From Chloranthus sessilifolius (lineage: Eukaryota; Streptophyta; Magnoliopsida; Chloranthales; Chloranthaceae), in the NCBI GenBank assembly GCA_021018995.1, contig CM037587.1, positions 70,513,604 through 70,577,603 of the forward strand: a stretch of DNA of 64,000 nt. The letters are read 5' to 3'. Both the position numbers and the translations under genes were made by a program. Below the pieces are notes generated by a model. It was given only the letters and a program-made list of their open reading frames with translations, was not told where the DNA came from and made no database searches. Of the stretch, positions 11,851 through 24,900 are shown one piece after another (the stretch's first letter is position 1; the number at the start of each line of letters is the position of its first letter).

Positions 11851-13224
11851 TCAGGTAGAAGAAGGGGTCCCCTGAAAATGAATAGTGTTCATAGGGTCGG
11901 CCGGTTTTTCAAGACAAGGCTTAAGCCTCTGACCATTCACTTTCAAGGTCCACCCAGATTTGAGATCCTTGATTTCCACAGCACTAGATGGGGAAATATT
12001 TAAGATAATATAATGACCTTCCCATCGGGATTTTAGTTTGCCAGGAAAGAATTTTAGTTTGAAGTTAAATAACCAAACCTTGCCACCAGATACGAAGCTT
12101 TTTCTCAGTAAGCCCTTGTCAAAGAAAGCTTTGGACCGTTCCTTGTAGATCCTGGCATTGGCGTAGGCATCCATCCTCAGCTCGCCCAATTCAGACAGCT
12201 GCAGGGACCTGTGATGACCAGCAGAAGTTAGGTTCATATTTAAGTTTTTAATGGCCCAATAGGCCTTGTGTTCTAACTCTACTGGGAGATGGCAAGCCTT
12301 GCCATAGACCAGTCTGAATGGGGACATTCCAATTGGAGTCTTTTGGGCAGTCCTATAAGCCCACAGTGCATCATTGAGTTTATCAGCCCAATCTCTCCTG
12401 TCAGTCCTTACTGTTTTCTCAAGGATGTGCTTGATCTCCCTATTAGAGATTTCAACTTGCCCACTTGTCTGTGGGTGGTAGGGAGTAGCAATCCTATGGG
12501 TCACAGAATATTTCTTGAGCAAGCTCTCGAAATTCCTGTTGCAGAAATGGCTACCCCAATCACTGATAATAGCTCTAGGGGTTCCAAATCTTGAGAAAAT
12601 GTGTTGCCTTACAAATTTGAGGACCACTTGGTTGTCATTGGTTCTTGTGGCAATGGCTTCTACCCATTTGGAAACATAATCCACTGCCACTAAGATAAAA
12701 TGGTAACCATTAGAAGGAGGAAAAGGGCCCATGAAGTCTATGCCCCATACATCAAACAGTTCGACAACAAGGATGGGCTGCAAAGGCACTGAATTTCTTT
12801 TGGACAGCCCTCCTAATTTTTGACATCTCTCACATGCCTTGCAGTGTGTATATGCATCTTTGAATAAAGAAGGCCAATAAAACCCACACTGCAGAATCTT
12901 ATCAGCTATTTTTCTTCCACTAAAGTGGCCTCCACAGGCATTTTCGTGGCACATGGCCAGAATACTGGGGACATCACTTTCGGGAACACATCTTCGGATG
13001 ATTTGGTCTGCACAATACTTGTATAGGCAAGGTTCCTCCCAAAAAAAATATTTGACCTGTGAGAAAAATAGGTCTTTGTCCATTTTGGTCCAGTGGGCAA
13101 GAATCTTTCCTATAACAAAATAATTCACAATGTGGGCAAACCAGGGGACCAAGGATTGGATTGCAAATAATTGCTCATCCGGGAAGGCATCATTTGTAGG
13201 ACCATCAAGACACTTCCCCAACAC
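11851..13224 (-). pseudogene. Integrase region of element B
   Basis: This is a Ty3/gypsy integrase of Athila type. The zinc-binding part shows H-x6-H and C-x2-C. The catalytic core shows GIDFMGPF, then ISDWGSHF, then a glutamate in QVEISNRE, giving a D-D-E arrangement with 35 residues between the last two. The C-terminal region follows (LKSRWEGHY); no chromodomain is seen, as expected for Athila. In a living element the enzyme would insert the DNA copy into the host chromosome from within the nucleus. Neighbouring RNase H lies upstream and the 3' region downstream. It is part of a fossil. Confidence 0.9.
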
Positions 13225-14460
13225 AATTCTGACAAGTGGTCAGCCACCACATTTTCCACACCCTTTTTGTCCTTGATTTCGATGTCAAACTCCTGCAATA
13301 GGAGTATCCATCTAATCAGCCTGGGCTTAGCATCTTTCTTGGACAATAGGTACTTCAATGCTGAGTGGTCAATGAAGATTACAGTTTTAGATCCCAGCAG
13401 GTAGGATCTAAACTTGTCAACAGCATACACCACTGCCAGAAGCTCTTTCTCGATTGTGGTATAATTCAGCTGAGCTTCAGCAAGTGACTTGCTGACATAA
13501 GCAATGACCACAGGCAGCTTATCCTTTCGTTGGCCCAAGACAGCACCTATTGCCAAATCTGATGCATCACACATTAATTCAAAGGGCAGGGTATAGTCTG
13601 GTGTCTGGAGCACAGGGGCAGAGGTAAGGCAGACTTTCAAAGTCTCAAAAGCCTTTAGACATTCAAAGAAGTAGAAAGGCACATCTGGGCACAATGGCTT
13701 AGCAATTTTGCTGAAGTCCTTAATGAACCTCCTGTAGAATCCTGCATGCCCAAGGAAAGATCTGATTTGTTTGACTATTTTTGGAGGGGGCAGATTGGCA
13801 ATGAGGTCAACTTTGGCCTTGTCTACCTCAAGCCCTTCTTTAGAGACTACATGGCCCAACACAATGCCTTGTGTTACCATGAAGTGGCTCTTTTCCCAGC
13901 TTAAGACCAGATTGGTCTCCTCACATCTTTGCAAAACTAGGCTGAGGTGTTGTAGACACTGGCCAAAACTGTCCCCATAGACAGAAAAATCATCCATAAA
14001 AATCTCCAAAAACTTGTCAATCATATCAGAGAATATGGCATACATACACCTCTGAAAAGTGGCTGGCGCATTACACAGCCCAAAAGGCATCCTTCTGTAA
14101 GCAAAGGTGCCAAAAGGACAGGTAAAGGTGGTTTTCTCTTGGTCTTGAGGATGCACAGGGATCTGGTTGTACCCTGAGTACCCATCAAGAAAACAGTAAA
14201 AAGCTTTTCCAGCCAATTTGTCCAAATTTTGGTCAATGAAGGGGAGAGGGAAGTGGTCCTTTCTAGTCTTAGAGTTGAGCTTTCTATAATCAATGCAAAA
14301 CTCTCCAGCCAATGGTCTCCCTGGCTGGTCTCAACTCTCCAGATTCGGTTTTAATAACTGTTATGCCAGATTTCTTGGGCACCACTTGGATAGGTGCCAC
14401 CCAGTTAGAATCAGAGATGGGGTAAATCACCCTTGCATCTAGCAATTTAATGATCTCCTT
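13160..14460 (-). pseudogene. Reverse transcriptase and RNase H region of element B
   Basis: The RT core carries [33 protein letters not shown] and the catalytic FMDDFSVYG box. The connection and RNase H domains follow ([33 protein letters not shown]). In an active element this would copy the RNA into DNA and remove the RNA strand. The motif set fits the Athila branch of Ty3/gypsy. It is part of a fossil. Confidence 0.9.
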
Positions 14461-14808
14461 GAGGACCACTTCCTACATGTGAGGATTTAACTTCCTCTGC
14501 ATCTCCCTAGAGGGTAGTGATCCCTCCTCAAGGTGAATCCTGTGCATGCAGATTGATGCATCTATTCCTCCCAAATCTACAATGGTCCAACCAATTGCCT
14601 TTTTGTGCTTCCTCAAAACTGTTAGTAATTCCTCTTCCTGCTCATTGGTAAGAGAGGAGGAGATAATCATAGGAAGTTTATCACCTTTCTCAAGGAAGGC
14701 ATATTTTAATGTTTCTGGAAGCTTCTTGAGTTCCAGATCAGGGGCTTGTTGGGTGGATGGCAAAATTGGTGCATTGGTGGTTGGAGGAAGAGGCAGCAAT
14801 GTAGGTTT

Positions 14809-15666
14809 TCAAATGGAATGCTGCACTGAGCCCACAGAAGACTTCAATGTGGTCATGTCTTCTGTTATCCCAGCTGGGCTTTCTTCCTCCACCATATTCC
14901 AGACTTTAACTAAATTCCTGACAGTGTTGCTCCACTCCAGCAGAGTGGGCAAATCTTCATCCACAATTTCTTCTAGTGCATCCACTGCAAAGCTCTCCTC
15001 ATTGTCCGCTTGAGGGTACTTTGCACTGTTGTACACATTCAGCTCAACTTTCATATGTCCGAAAGTTACCTCCATGACTCCAGACCTGCACTGAATGCAT
15101 GCATTGGCAGTGGCCAAGAATGGCCAGCCCAAGATAACAGGTATGGGATTAGTACTTTTACTGCAGCCCATGTCCAAAATTAGGAAGTCAGCAGGGTAAA
15201 AGAATTTCTCTACCCCTACCAAGACATCCTCAATCATTCCCACAGGCCTCCTCTCAGATCTATCAGCCATCATTAGCACAATGGGGGTAGGTTTTAGCTC
15301 CCCCAAACCTAGCTGTATATATACACTGTATGGCAGCAGGTTAACACTGGCTCCAAGATCCAAAAGGGCCTTCCTGATTGTATGGTCTCCAATTATGCAG
15401 GGAATAGTGGGTATCCCTAGATCTTGCAACTTCTCCGGCATTGATATGTTAAATACCGAATTCACTGTATCAGTTGCAAAGACTCTTTTGGACACATGGC
15501 CTCGAGCTTTTCTCTTTTGGGTACAGAGGTCTTTCAGGAACTTTGCATAGGCTGGGACCTGTTTAATTGCGTCAAGCAGGGGTAAACTGATTTTCACCTG
15601 CCTAAAGGTCTCCATCATTTCCTCCATCTGGGCATTCCCTTTCTCAAAAGGGACAGGACCACCCAA
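14809..15666 (-). pseudogene. Aspartic protease region of element B
   Basis: A retroviral-type aspartic protease is recognised by LLDLGASVNLLP near 15360, the form of the D-x-G-A box typical of Athila, followed by MMADRS and VILGWPFLATA. It would have cut the gag-pol polyprotein. A linker to RT covers about 14460-14800. It is part of a fossil. Confidence 0.85.
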
Positions 15667-15747
15667 AGCTTGAGGAAATGGTAGCTGAGGTACTGTTGGT
15701 TCCTCAGCTGCTAGCCCATGCCTAAACTTCTGTTTTTTTCTTTTTTC

Positions 15748-17510
15748 TTATTTTTCTTCCTGCTGAGGCTCAACTACAGCCTCTTTATTTTTCTCCTGCT
15801 GCAGGGTGGCAGGCAATTCTTGGCTCTGTGTTCCAACAACATCCTCATCACACTCATTCAAATAATCTGTGGAAATGACCTCTGCTGGTCTGTTACCCAC
15901 CTGGTTGTCTATCAGCCTGCCAGACCTTAGGGTAGTGACAGCATTGGTTCCCTCAAAACTTGAGGAAGCTTCTTCTATTAAAAACTGACCCTGGGGGTTA
16001 GCAACCGGCTGGCAGGACAACCGCCCCTTATCTCTCCTAGCCAAGGCATTTGAAATTTTGCTTATATGTTCTTCCATTTTATGGATGCTCTGACCCTGAG
16101 AATTCACAGTCTGAGCCAAGGACCCCAGGCTTTGTAATGAAGTCAGGACCTGGTCCTCGAAGGAAGCATTTCTTGGCGGAGGTTGGGGTAAGACCAATTG
16201 ATTCTGTTGCTGATGGGGCTGCTGCTGATGTTGGAAATTAGACCTAGGGGCATATCCTTGGTTGAACTGCTGCTATGGCCTTTGAGGTAAAGCCAACATC
16301 TGTTGTGGCTGCATATAATTGTCTTGCCTCCACCTCAGATTTGGGTGGTCTCTCCATTGGTAACCAGCATTTTGGTGCTGGTATCCATATGGTTGTCTGT
16401 TGTAGCCACCAGATTGTTGCTGGCCAAAAGATTGCACAGCAGCAGCATGTTCCAATACCAATTCAGGATATTGCCCTGCAGATAGACATTCCTCTACTGT
16501 GTGCTGTGGGGACTGGCATATTAGGCATGCCTCCACTACTTGAGCAGCCCTTCTGGGTTGCATCACAGTCAGTAATTTGTCAAACATCAAAGAGAGGTTT
16601 GCCATCTGCAGATGCAGGTCATTGTTCCCAGACACCTCATAAACTTTTCCTCTTGACGATGCAGCAGGCTCCACTTTTGACACAGACTCCTGACTAGTTC
16701 TTGCCAGGGATAGCTTTTGAAAAGCATTTTCACTGATTACTTCAAACAATTCCCATGCCTCATCAACAGTCTTGTGCATGTAGGTTCCACCACAAGACGC
16801 ATCAGCCATATCTCTATTTTTCTCATCAATCCCATTGTAGAAGCTTTGTACAAGCTGCCAGTCTGGGATCTTGTGGTAGGGGCATTGTTTAAGCATTTCC
16901 TTAAACCTATCCCAGGCTTGATTAAAATTCTCAGTTGGGGATTGGGCAAAAGAAAGAATTTCCTTCCTCAATTGGCTCGTTTTGGTCTCAGGGAAGAACT
17001 TTGTCAGGAACTTGGTCTGTAGGTCTTTCCAAGATGCAATACTATTGTTGGGAAGAGTGGCCAACCAGGTACTAGCCCTATCCTTCAGAGAGAAGGGAAA
17101 GAGCCTGAGCCTAGTAGCCTCAGGTCCCAAACCAGCGATATTGAATGTGGTGCACAAGGCCAAAAATTGGTCAATATGCTTGTAAGGGTCCTCCTTGCTA
17201 AGCCCATGGAAAGAGGGCAGCATCTGGATGATAGAGGTTTTAATTTCATAATTTCCTGAACATCAGGGAATTGAATGCTAAATGGAGAGTTATAGTCATC
17301 CAGACCATTCAACTCCTTGAGAGTTCTGGGTTGTTCTTCACCCATGAGTACTGTCTCAAATTCAATTGGGGGCTCTACTGTGGTGTGTCTGTTTCTTCTA
17401 AGTCTTCTACCCCTTTCTAACTCAGGGTTAAAAGGCTCTAAAGTAAGACTAAGAGATCTCCTACCTGGCATACAAACACACCACCAGCAAGGACAATTCC
17501 TTGCGGGCAC
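15748..17510 (-). pseudogene. Gag region of element B
   Basis: The capsid-like domain contains LPSFHGLSKEDPYKHI and a DLQTKFLTKFFPETK-like stretch. The helical part is followed by a CCHC zinc knuckle (C-x2-C-x4-H-x4-C) at about 16486-16530. After it come a glutamine-rich segment (QPYGYQHQNAGYQW) and a helical tail that would normally precede the protease. This order is that of Athila gag. F and E contain homologous gag remnants. It is part of a fossil. Confidence 0.87.
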
Positions 17511-17803
17511 ATTGCACTTGACTCAAAGAATTTATCTAACAAATTTACAACTATTTAAGAACACATAAAATTACAACTATCCTAAATACTGTTGTGGAAA
17601 TTGTAAGAGAAATAGATCGAGTTTCAAAAGTTAGAGAATTTGCAAACAGAGGTAGCTAATCTCCAAATGCAGTCCACAGTCCTCCTCTGCTGCTGTCTAG
17701 ATCTGCAAGAAAGAATCAAAATTACATCAGCAGTATCAATTATTCAGAGCTACAAAGAATACTAAAAATACAAAAACTAAGGGTCTACTAATAGATCATC
17801 TGT
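17511..17803 (-). other. Leader of element B
   Basis: About 290 bases separate the primer-binding site from gag. Part aligns with the leader of F (37465-37660). No gene is seen. Confidence 0.6.
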
Positions 17804-17820
17804 CCCCGGCAGCGGCACCA
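17804..17820 (-). other. Primer-binding site of element B (tRNA-Asp type)
   Basis: The plus strand reads ccccggcagcggcacca, close to the 3' end of plant tRNA-Asp (CCCCGGCAACGGCGCCA), six bases from the LTR. Athila-type elements use tRNA-Asp. Confidence 0.85.
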
Positions 17821-17826
17821 AAAACT

Positions 17827-20297
17827 TGTTGCTGAATTTTCCGTGTGCTTACTTTATGTGTTGGAGGTAAAAGCAATTTAAAATCAAAGTAAAATAGGAG
17901 GTGGAATCAGCACAACTGAGAAATCCTAGACCTGCAAGATACAGGGTCCATTTGTAGCAAGTTATGATAAGTAAGAGTTTGTCCCACAGGGAAAGGTGAT
18001 CTACAGCTCCAAGGGAGCCATCTCTAGTAGTCCCTCGGATCGACTCAGATCCGGATCTAAGGAGGGAGTTTAGGGTCACTAATTCTAAGTATCCTAAGGT
18101 AGCCTAATGAACTAACTACAGAAAAGGGTTGAGAAGATGGATGGAGTGAGGGAAAATAAATATAAAAGGGTGAGAAGTATGCTACTAGGTTCAGATCTGC
18201 TGGAATTTATGACTCAGATCCAAATCTGCTGGTATAGAAATCATGTCCAATGGCTACATTATCACCAAAGAGGAGAAAGAATTCAACTCATCCCTGTGCC
18301 ATGATCCAATCCTTTAAGGTTATAACCTGTCCACTTAAATGGTCACAGACTATCCCATAGGGGAACCACAATCCAGAGATGGGTCAAAACAAGTTAATCA
18401 TTGTAGCCACTACTTCATCCAGGCTAAAAGCTCAGGAATCCATAGGGAACCTCAACCTCTAAAGCTCTATGTGTGGGGCTAAGGCTGTAAAGGACCATGA
18501 TAGCCCAGACACATAGAACCAGCAAGAGATTGAGTACCACCTTAGATCTAGCTGTCCATTGCTTCAATGGGACTACAATGGTCCAGTCACAAGCCTACAA
18601 TCTCCATACCCAGATCAGATCTGTCATCTGATGGCGGGTCTATACTAATATAGGGGAGTCTACCTCTATACAATCTCCTACCAGACTACAAGCTCAGGCT
18701 CGGAGAAGAAGGATCCATTTTGGATCGGCGAATTGGATTCACCCTAAGGCTATAACCTGTCCACTTAAATGGTCACAGACTATCCTAGAGGCCATCCTTC
18801 TCATGGAGCCCAAAACAAAATAAGAATATTGCTGCTACCACCATGGTCACAAGGCTACCAGCTCAGGCTTCCATGGGGATTTCAGATCTAGTGGGTCCTG
18901 TGGTGGGGCTAAGGCTGTATAGGACCATGATAGCCCAGACACACAGATCACTTGGATCTGAATGGGACCTTAGAATCAGTCCTCCATTGCTTCGAATCAC
19001 AGCCAAAGCAATGGCGGATCACAAGGCAGCAGCCTTGCACAAAGCAACTCACAAACACATGAATCCCATAAAAGTGCAACACCCAATCACAAATTCCATT
19101 AATCTAAACTTAATAAGCATACAAAGGCATGGCCAGCAAATGCTGGGCCATGGATAGAAGAAAAAAAAGGAAAAACTACTTACAGCTACAGAAAAAACAA
19201 GACTATAATGCTAAAAACAAAACAGAGCAGAAACTGAACTCTTCTGGCCTCTTGCTCTCCCTAAACCTAAACCAAGCTTAGGTTTATATAACAGTGGGTG
19301 TGGCGGCACATTAGAGTTAGGAAACCCTAATTTTAGCGATGCCACATGGCCTATTAATGATCCTTGGATGCCTCGAGGCACGTGCACAAAGATTTGAGCA
19401 TGGGAGCACGTGCCCTAATCCTTGGAAATTCCCAAAAAGTCCTCTACAGAATGATGGAAGTTGGAGTTCAGAGCTTCACTAGGTTGCAATCGATTCCCAG
19501 ACTTGTCGCGTGGTAGCTCTGTTCTTCGTGTGGTTGAGTTTAACATTAGAACTTCAAACGTTGCGGGGTTGCAGCTTCTTAATGCTTTGAGTAGTCATGA
19601 GGTAGATAGCTAAGCTCTCGCTGGATTGGGCTTCGCGCGGTTGGATTATTACTTGTGAATAGCGCGAGAACTGCACGAGCATTCCATTTCACTTCGCGAG
19701 GCTAACTCTAGCTTCATGAGGCTGCTTTCTTCCTGAACCGCATGACAGCTTGTTTTCTTGATAGATCTTCGCAAGGATCCTCGCGATAGCTGTGAGGCAT
19801 TTCTGAACTGTGCGATAGGTTCTCTTGACATTTGCATCCTGCGGCTACTGCGCGACAGCTACGCGAGGTTATACTTCTGAAGCTCTCTCTCCTCAGCTAT
19901 TCTGAGTGAACTACGCGAGGGTCTTCTTAAACTGTGCGAGACTGTGCAACCTTTAACTTCTGAACTTCGCGAGAGCTGTGCGAGGTTGTGCTTCTGAAGC
20001 TCTTCTGTTACTCAACTGTGCGAGCACTTGTGAAGTCTTGGGAAGCTAACGAGAACTGCGTGAAGCATAGTTTTCTGAATCCTTTGAAGCTTTATGGAAG
20101 CTGCACGTGGCTGGATTCAGTGTTTATCCTTCTGAGAGATTTCTGTAGCCAATATGGGCTCCTTAACATGATTTTTGGCCTTATTGCACTACTGTTTATT
20201 ATCTACAGAAAACACTTAACAAACCTTTATTAGATGGCTAAGGGTCTAATCAAAGGCTATGTTAAGGGGTGAACAGTGGCACTTTTCAGGTCTTAAC
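17827..20297 (-). repeat. 5' LTR of element B
   Basis: The LTR is about 2.47 kb, bounded by tgttgctgaa and ggtcttaac on the plus strand. It contains the telo-box/TATA core promoter (TATA about 19283-19290) and the CGCG-rich segment (about 19500-20110). It abuts a Tat LTR piece at 20298. Confidence 0.9.
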
Positions 20298-21240
20298 TAG
20301 TAGCTAGTAGAGCTTCCCCTTGAAATCTGGCCTTTTCGTATTTTTACTAACAGTTGGTTGTTTTCTTTTATTATTACTCACCCCTACGATTCCGTCAATT
20401 TTTCTTACCCCCTATGATTCGATTTATTTTTACTTACCCCTACTTTTCTGTCGTTGTCTTAGCCGATTGGCGAGCCTACATGAGCATCGTCTTTACAATT
20501 TATTTACTTTCCGTCATTTACATGCCTTAGCCGATTAACGGGCTTACGTGCACATTTACACCCCTTAGCCATTTCACGGGCCTACGTGAGTTTTTACTTT
20601 TCACAATCATATACTAATAGTGGATGCAGCCAGTAGAGGCGGCATGGGATTATCACCACCCAATTTTGAACATTAAGCAAACTCCCTTAAAATTGAATTT
20701 AAAATTGAACCAAGAGGGGGACTTAATTAAATTTTTTTACGAGGATAGATTTTACAAGGGTTGGAAATTTAGGCAGTGATACAAACGTCCTGATTCTTAG
20801 TACTGCGGCAACCCCTAGTGGTGATGATTTGGAAAAGTACCACCTTATCCAGTATCTGAGAAGGCACTTGCGCCGGAGGTATATAGGTTGGGTAACCAAT
20901 CCAGTTACAAAACTTAAAACGCTGGGGGAGTGCGTTTAGTAGCCCCGAATCAACCTTGTATCCCTAGGTTCAGAAAGGAGGGACCCGAAATAATAAAGAA
21001 AATCAGTCCCCGGAAGCATCGCTTCCAAAAAAACCCAAAAAATAAAACCAATCTTGGGCTTTCTATTTGCTGTGAAAATATAAATATATACCCTGTTTTC
21101 CCTAGCATGTGTAATACGCACGCTAAGCCAACTTTTCCCAGATTTGCTCTAGCGTGTGTAATACACACGCTAAGCCAACCTTCTTCATATTTAGCCTAGC
21201 GTGTGTAATACACACGCCAAGCCAAAATAGGAATTGCCCC
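20298..21240 (+). repeat. Tat-type LTR piece on plus strand (G, right side)
   Basis: The plus strand here matches the reverse complement of about 25750-26712 in the LTR of element C, including the agtagctagtagagcttcc start, the repeated TTAGCCGATTGGCGGGC-like units (about 20458-20590) and three palindromes at 21103-21219. It has the same orientation as the Tat RNase H relic at 6523-7257. Element B may thus have split one older Tat element. It joins protease sequence of element C at about 21240. Confidence 0.75.
21103..21219. repeat. Palindrome array in Tat LTR piece G
   Basis: Three near-perfect palindromes of the form AGCGTGTGTAATACACACGCT lie about 46-47 bases apart. They correspond to the left-hand array of element C. 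Confidence 0.8.
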
Positions 21241-21890
21241 GACCTCGTGTAACCATGGTCTCCCTAATAACAAATTTAAAGTGGACTTGATGATCATAAC
21301 TTGGAAAGGTATCGAAAAGTTCATTGGCCCAATAGTGAGCTCATGTTCGACTTCTCCAATTATTTCTCTTCTCGTGTTATCAAATTCTCTAATGTTTGTT
21401 CTTGCTGGCCTGAACGCAGAGGGATCCACCCCTATCTTGGTTGCGGTTCTTAAAGGCCAAATATTCAAGGCTGATCCATTATCTATCAGTACTAATGAAA
21501 TCACCAAGTTTTCAGCTTCTACCATGATATTGAGGGGTTTGGAATGATTATTTCCCTCATCCGACAAATCAGCATCTGAAAAAGTGATGACATTAAGAGT
21601 CAACACCTGCCCAATTATCTATCCAATATCATCAGGAGTTACTTGGATGGACACATGTGCATCTTATAGAGCTCCCATAAGGGCTTGGAAATGAAGTGAA
21701 GATGTCATTAACAGGTCCCAGACTGTGGTGAGCTAGCATTCTTTTCAACTGAGTTTCTAGTATATGCTCTTTGCTCATTTTTTCGAAGGGGTTTACTGCA
21801 GTAGGTTCTTTCTTCTCTTTTGGTCGGGCTGGTGCCGATACTTCAGGTTGTTTAGAAATTCTTCCTGATCGAGTAACGAAATCCACTACC
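21241..21890 (-). pseudogene. Aspartic protease region of element C
   Basis: The motif LIDNGSALNIWPL, followed by ILGRPW-like LLLGRPWLHEVGA, identifies a Tat-lineage aspartic protease. It follows gag in the expected order. The stretch after about 21240 is LTR sequence from a different piece. It is part of a fossil. Confidence 0.8.
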
Positions 21891-21999
21891 CCCCCTCTGC
21901 TGCTGCCAGTATTGGCATCCGTCTGATCATAACTAAGGGGAACTTGATGGGGATCATAGGTTAGTCCCAGGATCTAGAATGGAGTGGATGCAGGCCTCG

Positions 22000-24900
22000 A
22001 GGGAGCTTGGATTGGTGGATTGAGATAGGTGGATAACACTTGGTTAACTCCTGCTAGAGGTGGATAGGGCGGAGGAGTGGTGAACATGGGCTAAGTGGGA
22101 TCTATGGGAATTGTGAATGGTTGTATTGGTGGTGATGTGATGGGGCTAGGCCATTGGTAATTAATCAGTGTCGGAGGGGGAAACGAGGATACATCATGTA
22201 CTACGTAATTGGAAGGGGTGGGTGTTTGATATGGAGATAAGTCGGGTTGGACATAACTGACGGGAGATGGAGACGGAAAGTACATCCTTAGATCTAAGGG
22301 TTTTATTTGGGGTGTTGGATTGGAAAAGTAATCAGCCAAATTTAAGGGCTCGATTACCCCTATGCTTCTATATTCCTCATCCCTCTACTGCAGTGTTATG
22401 AAATTCTCTCTAACACTGATATATTCAGAAGGGGTCAAACTCTTCACCATCTTCCTCTATCATGTTGGTAGTGGGTCTTGGGCCCATTCCTCCCTGTGGG
22501 TGCGGCAACAATGGTGCTTGCATGATGTTGGTGTGGGGATTTGCCTAGGGAGGTGTCGGAGGGATGATCTTTCCCACCTTTATCAAATCCTCTATCGCGT
22601 GCTTCAAAGGAAATCACCAATCGCTTAGATGTCCCAGCTCTTGATGAAAATTATAATGTGTGCTGAGATCATAATTTTTTTAAATTGGATTCGGTGGGGG
22701 TCGCGGTTGAAGCTGAGTGACTAAACCTTTTTCAATTAGTAGAGGCAAAAGGACATTCAGGGATTGCCATAGGGGAGTGAACACTTGATTATATCGGACC
22801 CTTCTCTGCTCAAGGGTCTGCTGCCCCCAGGGGACATTGTTCTGCCTCGGAGCCTGATTTATTGGTGTTGGGCCTTGTGGTGCTACCCCAAACTAGAATG
22901 GTATTATGTTGGTATTGGGATGCGTGGTCATTACGACTTGGACCTCTACCCCGGCCCTTCTTTCATTCCTCTGCTCAGTGCACTTTCTGACTCCATTGGC
23001 CCCACTGGACACATTCTTGCTCAAATGACCCTCTCTAATTTCGTCCTCACAACGGTTGGCATTTCTTACTAAGTTAGCAAAGTTGAATTACTGCTGGTAT
23101 ACCAGAAAATCCGAGATGACTGAAAGGGTGTTTTTTGAGATCATCTCGATTTGCTCATCATCGGGTATTCAGTTTCTCACTTGGGCTGCCAAGGCTCTCC
23201 ATCTCCCCAGATAGTCGTTGAACGTCTCATCAGACTTCTACTTCAAGCGAGCTAGATCAGGTTTGAGAGGCTCGATGTCCATGTTGTATACATACTATTC
23301 CTAGAATAGGTGGGGTAGATCCTTCCAAGTTTTAATCATGGACGATTCGAGAGACATGAACCATCTCAAAGCGAGACCTGTGAGGCTCTTCTGGAATACT
23401 TTGATGAGGAGTCATTCGTCTCTACCGTACTGGCTCATATCCCCACAGTACAATTTTAGATGGGCAATGGGGTTGCCCGTGCCATTATATTTATCAAAAA
23501 TAAGCACTTTGAATTTAGGTGAAAGTGGTACTTCCACAAACAAACACAAGTCAGAGAACTCAGTAGCGTGAAATTCAGCTCCACCCATCTTTATCAGTTG
23601 TTTTTGCATTTTGTCCATTTGCTCTTTTAGCAATTCAGACTCTTTTGATTTCAAGGTCAGGGTTGGTCCCCCTTCATTTTGAATGGCCTGCGAATGGGTG
23701 AATGTGGGTGGTGGTGGATTAAAATTAGCAAATGCCCCTAAATAGGCCCCACTATTTTAAACTTCATCCTCTTCATATTGAGGATCAACATACGGTGGAG
23801 GAAGGGTGAGGTTATCTTGTTGGTTCTGAGTGGGCTGGATGGGTGCCTGGTGGGACCACTGTATATGGGGGAAGCTTTGATGGGTAACTTGTGGATGGTT
23901 GATAGTATGGGATGGATTCCCATATTGGATTGGGTATGAGGGATGTAGATGAATGAGGCCCATGTTGCGTTGATGGAGTGAATGAGATGGGTTTATTATT
24001 TAAGGGGGAATGAGGGTCTGTTGGGTATAGGTGAATGTGGGATATTAGGGGAATAGTGGAGGGTTTGCAAATGGGGCTCCTAGATTTAGGCTTTGATGGG
24101 CTAGGGCATGGGGCCTTGGGCTTGGGCTATTGGGCCTTGATGGGCTTGGACTAGAGTATTGGGCCTTGATGGGCTTAGGCCTAAAGTATTATGCCTTGAT
24201 GGGCTTGGGGTGTTGGGCCTTGATGGGCTTGGGGTATTAGGCCTTGGTGGGCTTGGGTCTAGGCCATTGGGCCTTGATGGGCTTGGGTATAGGGTGTTGG
24301 ACCTTGAGGCCCGCTCAAATGTCCCCAAGGTTGATGGGAGCCTTGGATGGTATGGATAATGGGGGTTGATTAGGGTTTTGGGGGAAGGAAGTATGGAGGT
24401 TTTGGAGTGTATGGGATGGGTTTGGAGATGTGTGGAATGGATGTGGGAGGCTTTGAGAGGTCTTCCATGCGGTGTATGATTTGATCATGTCTTCAATCAT
24501 GGTCATTGGGCTGGTTATGGGGGTAAATGGAGATGGCCCTTCCACTGTATGAGGAGATGTGGGCATGACCTAGTTAAAAGGGTGAGGAAAATTAGGAATG
24601 ACCTGGGTGGATGGGGAGATATGTGGTGGATTTGAAAATTTAGGCATGATATGGGTAGATGTGGAAATAACGGGTGTATTTTGGATAGATGTATGGGAAA
24701 AATGGGGTGTATTTGGAGAGGGTGTGAAAGGGAAATTGGGTATGGTTTGGGTGAATGTGGGAAAATTGGGCATGGGAGATGAGGAAAGTTATGGTGTATG
24801 CTGGGTTAATGTGGAGGAAAGATTGGATGTATGTGGAGTGGATATGGGAGAAAAATAGGGTGTTTGTTGCATGGATTTTGATGGGGGAAAGTTGGACGTG

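Larger units (their letters stand above)
7258..20297 (-). mobile_element. Element B: Athila-like family 1 retrotransposon
   Basis: Family 1 LTRs (minus strand TGTTAAGACC ... CAACA) flank a primer-binding site, gag, protease, RT-RNase H, integrase and a 3' region, in Ty3/gypsy order on the minus strand. A hand-aligned sample of about 300 bp (7941-8240 against 19081-19380) shows roughly 14 differences, nearly all transitions. That suggests an insertion a few million years old, or less if cytosine deamination is fast. It is broken, with roughly half a dozen breaks, but it is the best preserved pol in the window. Both ends touch Tat-type sequence, and the left LTR is partial. It belongs to the same family as element F. 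Confidence 0.9.

Noticed and set aside
16275-16697. Plus-strand frames opposite gag of B
   Set aside because: They are shadows of the minus-strand gag, which has the clear zinc knuckle and capsid motifs.
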